Positions 59,580-64,000 of a stretch of DNA of 64,000 nucleotides are shown here, piece after piece. This DNA is from Neurospora tetrasperma FGSC 2508 (Eukaryota; Ascomycota; Sordariomycetes; Sordariales; Sordariaceae): assembly GCF_000213175.1 (NCBI RefSeq), contig NW_009799179.1, positions 6,805,981-6,869,980 on the forward strand, read 5' to 3'. Below the pieces are notes generated by a model, which had not been told where the DNA came from, made no database searches, and was given only the letters and a program-made list of their open reading frames with translations. Within the stretch, counting starts at the first letter, position 1. Each line of letters begins with the position of its first letter. The position numbers and the translations under genes were made by a program.

Positions 59580-61099
59580 GCGCTTTTACTGTTTATATAA
59601 CGACGTCAGCTTGGGTTGGCAGCGGTTGCTTTGTTTTCTCGGGTTACTTGGTCGTTTCAGCACGGCGTTTTGGAGGGTTTGACAGCTTTGGTTCCTAGCC
59701 CGGCCTGCACGAGGCCATTGGGTGAAGCGGGCACATGCATGGAAGGATTTTGGCTGGATCACGAAGTTATGATGACAAGAAAATTGGTATCAAAAGTTAC
59801 ATACTCCATCTGTACCTGATCATGTCAGATCGGTATTGTACGGTAATTGTTCAGAACCTTGCTTCTATGAACTGTTCAAGTTTGTATGGCATAGGAATAT
59901 GTAGTATCACTAGAGTCGAGAAAAAAGAAAAATGGTACATCACCAGCGGGACGTCATGAGCAATGAATGGATTGTATCGGACTGTGGGTTGAATTGCGGC
60001 TTCACTGCCGGTGTTTACACGAGCCAACAGTGTAAACGATTTGCGCAGGTGAAGAGATTTGATCCCATATCAAATTGTGGAATGAAGCGATTCACCAGGT
60101 GCTCTGTACCTGACAACCCAGGGGGCATGTTGTTCGCTTCTAGGTATCCCGTCCTCGGGCCGTTATGACGGAGTGGGATTGCAGGGCTGCAGGGTTGCAG
60201 GGCTGAACTGTTGCAGGGCGCAACCTCAAGCTTTCAGCGTACAGGGTAGTCAGTCACTGCGGGCGCGTTGCCGTCAGACCGGCAGTGGCAGTAGCCGCGG
60301 CTCCGGCTGTTCAGGTTGGCGGCCGGCTGACTAAGCAGGGGGGTGGCCAGGGAAACTTCAAAGCGGGAATGGCAGGACAGTCTAAACTTACCCATTTCAC
60401 CACACCTACTGAAGCGCCATCCGCTCGTGAATCAAGACAGCACATCCACGCTGTTGCAACACTGCCGAGCACTTCTGGATATTGCGCCTTACCAACTAGT
60501 AATACAATTCACTACGAAAGAGTTCCTAGAGTGCAGTCTGACGGCGGCTCAGAAAGCGTGAGAAGGTGGAAGAAGAAGAAGAAGTACCGAGCGCAGGTTT
60601 CAAGGACGAGAACCTCTCAAAAAGGCGGCGACTTCTCGCATCGTTGGATCCGCACAACCCACGAGTCCCCGACCACCTCACACTCACTCACGCCAACTCC
60701 ACACACAACATAACATCTAGGCAGATCTCTCTCGTCACACACGCGACCTTTGGGATTCCAACAAAAATATCGCCAACTGTCTTTTTTGAGTCCGCGCTGA
60801 GAGACGACGGCGTAGAAGGAGAGAACAGCAGCAAGCAGGGCGTTCGGTTTGCTGACATAAACGCGTCCCCGTCATCGTGTGGAAGAATAAGACAAGCATC
60901 ATAGTATCAACTGGAGGCTCTTGTGTCCCCGTCAGTCGAGCAGCCGCAAACGTCAACCCACGCAAACAGGCAATTAGCTCTTGTCCATCCCCTCGCCTCA
61001 GGAAGGCATCGTCAACAGCAGGCACGCAAGCCTCACCCAATCAGCCAGCACTCAATACGCACATCCGTCCATCACCTCCGCTCTAATCAGTCAGTCACC
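59580..61099. other. intergenic region CDC20 / TOA1
   Basis: No gene. An imperfect tandem of the octamer TGCAGGGY lies at 60179-60220. From about 60.6 kb the DNA becomes CA/CT-rich, fitting the TOA1 leader. Confidence 0.5.
60179..60220. repeat. imperfect TGCAGGGY tandem repeat
   Basis: Four TGCAGGG(C/T) units within 42 bases, partly separated by a few bases. No function inferred. Confidence 0.6.
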
Positions 61100-62953
61100 A
61101 TGTCCAACGCGGCTGTCGGTACCGTTTACGAGCACATCATCAACGAGGTGATCAACGCTGTGCGCGTCGACTTCGAAGAGAATGGTGTCGACGATAGTGT
61201 TCTGGAAGAACTAAAAAAGGTGAACCATTTTTGACTTTCCCCGTCCTTCCCTCATCCGCGTCGCATCTTTCCTTCCCACAATGTCGATTCCCGGTGTTGT
61301 GTTTTGTCGTTTTTTTATGCCCTATACTATTCTGCATTCATTTCGATGAGCGAGCAAGCTCCAGCGTCAGTGCTACACTCGTTGTGTCGACGACAAGTGT
61401 CGGTTTCTCGACGTTGGCTCCCTCTGCGGCGACCTTGGCCTCCGCAGCGCAAAGAGAGGGTGGAGGAGCAGGCAGTATTCGGGGGCGGGCGACCCAGGGC
61501 CTTTTGGGTCTCTTTTTAAGTTCCCAGTCAGGCTTCCCCTCTCCCATGACGTCGCTTCCGATTGGACCATCCAAGTGCAGCAGCACGTGCCGCTTGCTGG
61601 TGGCCATCACGGCCAGTCAGCCCCAAGCCGCCCGAGCGCATGAATATGAACTCTTTTTGTACAGCATCCATAGTGTTTCGTCTTCTGTATCCCCAAAAGC
61701 ACGAGCACCCTATTCCATGACACAGCAGAAACTAGCACTGCCTTTTCCTTGCTGGTAACATGTAACTAACGTGTCTTGATAGGGATGGCAACACAAGCTG
61801 TCCCAGCTCAACATTGCTCAGTTTCCTTGGGACCCCAAGCCTGAAGCACCACCGCCGGCGCAGGCCACGCAGAACACTTCTTCTGCCGTTAATGCGCAGG
61901 CGGCTGCTACCCAGCAACCAACGGCCAACTACACTCAGTCGACCCTGAGTCCACAAACGGCCGCTCAGTCCCCGTCTCTTCCTGGCGGCCAGCCCAACGG
62001 CAATGGCGTCGCTATCAAGAGTGAACCAGGCATGGCGAATGAGCCTACCATCAAGCAAGAACCGGGCACTATGCAGCCCATGATGCATCCCGCCTACCCT
62101 GGAAACAACGCTGCTCGTGGTGGTATGGCTGCCCAGCGGGCTGCCCAAGCCATCGCAAATCGGTACGGATCGCAGGCCCAGGCTTCCATCAACGCTATTC
62201 ACCAGCAAACTCAACAGCCTCAGATTCCCGGACAGGCACCACCACCACCACTCCAACAACAGCAACAGCAGCAGCAGCAGCAGTTTAGCCCACAGCAGCA
62301 ATACCAGCAGACTGTTGCCGCTCAGATGCAGCAGCGCATACCACAGCAGCCTGGGCAGCCTGGACAGCCGCAGCCTCCCAACCAGCAGAACGGTCTCGGT
62401 GGAGCGCAGGTAGATGGCTCCAGCGACGGATTTGACGGTGTCATGATGCGTCGCGATGCGGATGGCAATCCGGTCGAGATGGGTCGCGTCGAGATCGACA
62501 ACCTGCTTCACGCCCAGCTTCTAGAAAGAGCCAAACAGAGGGAAGGAGGCGGCCTGATGCTTCCGTTGAAGGAAGCCACCAAGCAGAGGAGTAACGCCAC
62601 CAAGAGTCGCCGTGCCGCCGCCGCCGGTGGTCCGAATCAGCTTGATGGAAATGATGAGGACGATGACGAATTTGACGAAGATGCCATCAACTCGGATCTT
62701 GATGACCCTGAGGATGAAAGGGATGACGACGACGAAGAGGATGAGGCTAGTGGCTGGATCATGCTCTGCTTGTATGACAAGGTGCAGCGTGTCAAGAATA
62801 AGTGGTAAGCATCTCTTTCATGAAAGTGTGATACGAGTCGAGGAAGCAGCTACTAACAATCTCTATAGGAAGTGCACCCTTAAGGATGGCGTCTTGACTG
62901 TCAACGGCAAGGAATATGTCTTCCATAAGGCCAATGGGGAATATGAGTGGTAA
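61100..62953 (+). CDS. TOA1: TFIIA large subunit (TOA1)
   Basis: General transcription factor subunit that with TOA2 stabilises TBP on the TATA box. Three exons: 61100-61219, 61783-62804 and 62869-62953 (408 residues). The N-terminal four-helix part is VYEHIINEVINAVRVDFEEN..LEELKK joined across the intron to GWQHKLSQLNIAQFPWD, exactly as in yeast Toa1. The middle is a long Gln/Pro/Ala-rich linker with a poly-Gln run (about residues 198-207). An acidic Asp/Glu stretch precedes the conserved C-terminal barrel: LCLYDKVQRVKNKWKCTLKDGVLTVNGKEYVFHKANGEYEW, shown here split by the last intron. Intron 1 (563 nt) is unusually long for this window. Both ends of the protein are complete. Confidence 0.95.
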
Positions 62954-64000
62954 AAGATGCCCATGTTGCCCTTCAGACGGGGACATGGGTCTTCTTAATT
63001 AGCTACCAGCTGCGTAGCTGTTCATGGGCTTGAATTCGTGATTGGCAGCGAGTTTTTCTCAGGCCATACATACCCTCTTAACCCATGCCGGTATGATGAT
63101 AATACTAGGGGGGTGGCATCTGGCGAGAAATAACCCTCCTACTTCTCTTTAGTTGCCTCTATAAAGGCAGGCTTTACTTGACGCGACGTGGAATTAGACT
63201 AGCTATCATCACATATGGGTACACCATGGTCTGAATGGGGAAAAGTTGGCATCGTTAGTACATGGCTGAGGGGATAGAAGGGACAGGAAAAGGGCGTCCA
63301 GGAGGAAGGACATTATAATTTTGTGATGAGCAGGGAAGTAGTGGGAATGGAAGGTACGAAGAGTTTTGGAGGGAATAAAGTCAGATGGGTATTTCTAGAG
63401 ATTGGCGAGGTATGGTCTTCAAATACCTAGGTGCGAATTCCGGACAGCTTTAGAAATTATATTAAAATTTCGTCAGGCCCCTATGCCGACACCGCTACGT
63501 GTATAATTTTGTACAATTTGTTCTCATTGTGGTATGCGATCTACGGCATTGACTCCTCCCCAAGGGGGACGGTAGTCCATTATTAGTACTTGATTCACGA
63601 GCTTGACTTTCAGGCGTCGGACTTGGTCAAGTCAAGATCCAATCGCATCAACTTACATTATAGCTACGACTTGTAGCTGCAGGTTACATCTTGTACTCGA
63701 AATACGCAGTGAAAGTGCCACGACAGTTGTATTGCCCTTGTCCCGTCTCTCGATACATTGCCACCTGTAACACTCAAAATCGAAACATTTACACAAGTCT
63801 GAGGTCGACCGTCCATCCCAGTCCAAGTTGAGAACTCCGAGGTTTTGGGCGGTTTTGTTCTAGTTTTGGAAGGAGCTGTAAAAGTCAGGATTATGACATA
63901 AGAAGGCTTGATGGGCGGTGATTGACAGACCATCTCTCTAACCAAAATTGAGAAACGGTCGAATGAATTCATAACACTATGCCATAGCTGGTACCTTTCG
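62954..64000. other. right-edge intergenic DNA
   Basis: 3' flank of TOA1 and beyond. No gene is supported. A minus-strand frame at 63664-63972 has no family resemblance or codon bias. Confidence 0.5.

Noticed and set aside
60285-60713. Plus-strand 142-codon frame upstream of TOA1
   Set aside because: Lys/Ser/Thr low complexity from simple sequence; lies in the TOA1 leader region.
61732-62511. Minus-strand frame of 259 codons opposite TOA1
   Set aside because: Leucine/serine-rich image of the Gln/Pro-rich TOA1 linker.

Overview
The window is nuclear DNA of a filamentous ascomycete, most likely a Sordariomycete (Neurospora/Podospora/Chaetomium-like). The evidence is short GT..AG introns of mostly 50-160 nt with CTAAC/CTAAT branch sites, strong C-ending codon preference in genes, pyrimidine-rich leaders, long homopolymer A/T runs, and a set of typical fungal genes: CYP51, a Kip2/KipA kinesin, an SFP1-type regulator, PEX13 and RCF2. 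I place thirteen protein genes with exon boundaries. All junctions keep the reading frame.

Left part (1-31 kb, sparse). A minus-strand NACHT/STAND NLR-like protein (396-3793) is followed by 4.7 kb without a gene that holds a diverged, RIP-looking duplication. Then come, all on plus, a seven-helix fungal rhodopsin-domain membrane protein (8505-10423), a kinesin-7 motor (15131-18212), a type II membrane GT23-like glycosyltransferase (22743-24587) and the sterol 14-alpha-demethylase CYP51 (26378-28107). The mitochondrial supercomplex factor RCF2 follows on minus (29975-30809).

Middle (31-39 kb). This is an 8.3 kb stretch with no gene I can name. One minus-strand pair of exon-like segments (34023-33237) has gene-like codon use and a frame-compatible splice.

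Right part (39-64 kb, dense housekeeping). It holds SFP1-like C2H2 regulator (+), a kelch propeller protein (-), tRNA dihydrouridine synthase DUS3 (+), peroxisomal docking protein PEX13 (-), a kelch-BTB protein resembling fission yeast Ral2 (-), the APC/C activator CDC20 (+) and the TFIIA large subunit TOA1 (+). Two divergent pairs (kelch/DUS3 and kelch-BTB/CDC20) share 1.2-1.4 kb promoters. The genes do not form a pathway cluster. The only recurring theme is cell polarity and cell cycle (Tea2-type kinesin, two kelch proteins, CDC20).

I found no CRISPR array, rRNA, convincing tRNA, intact transposon or viral element. The items most worth follow-up are the NLR-like protein with an atypical Walker B, the RIP-like duplication, the unidentified exon pair near 33.5 kb, the over-represented intergenic word TAGTGTA, and the uncharacterised GT23-like enzyme.
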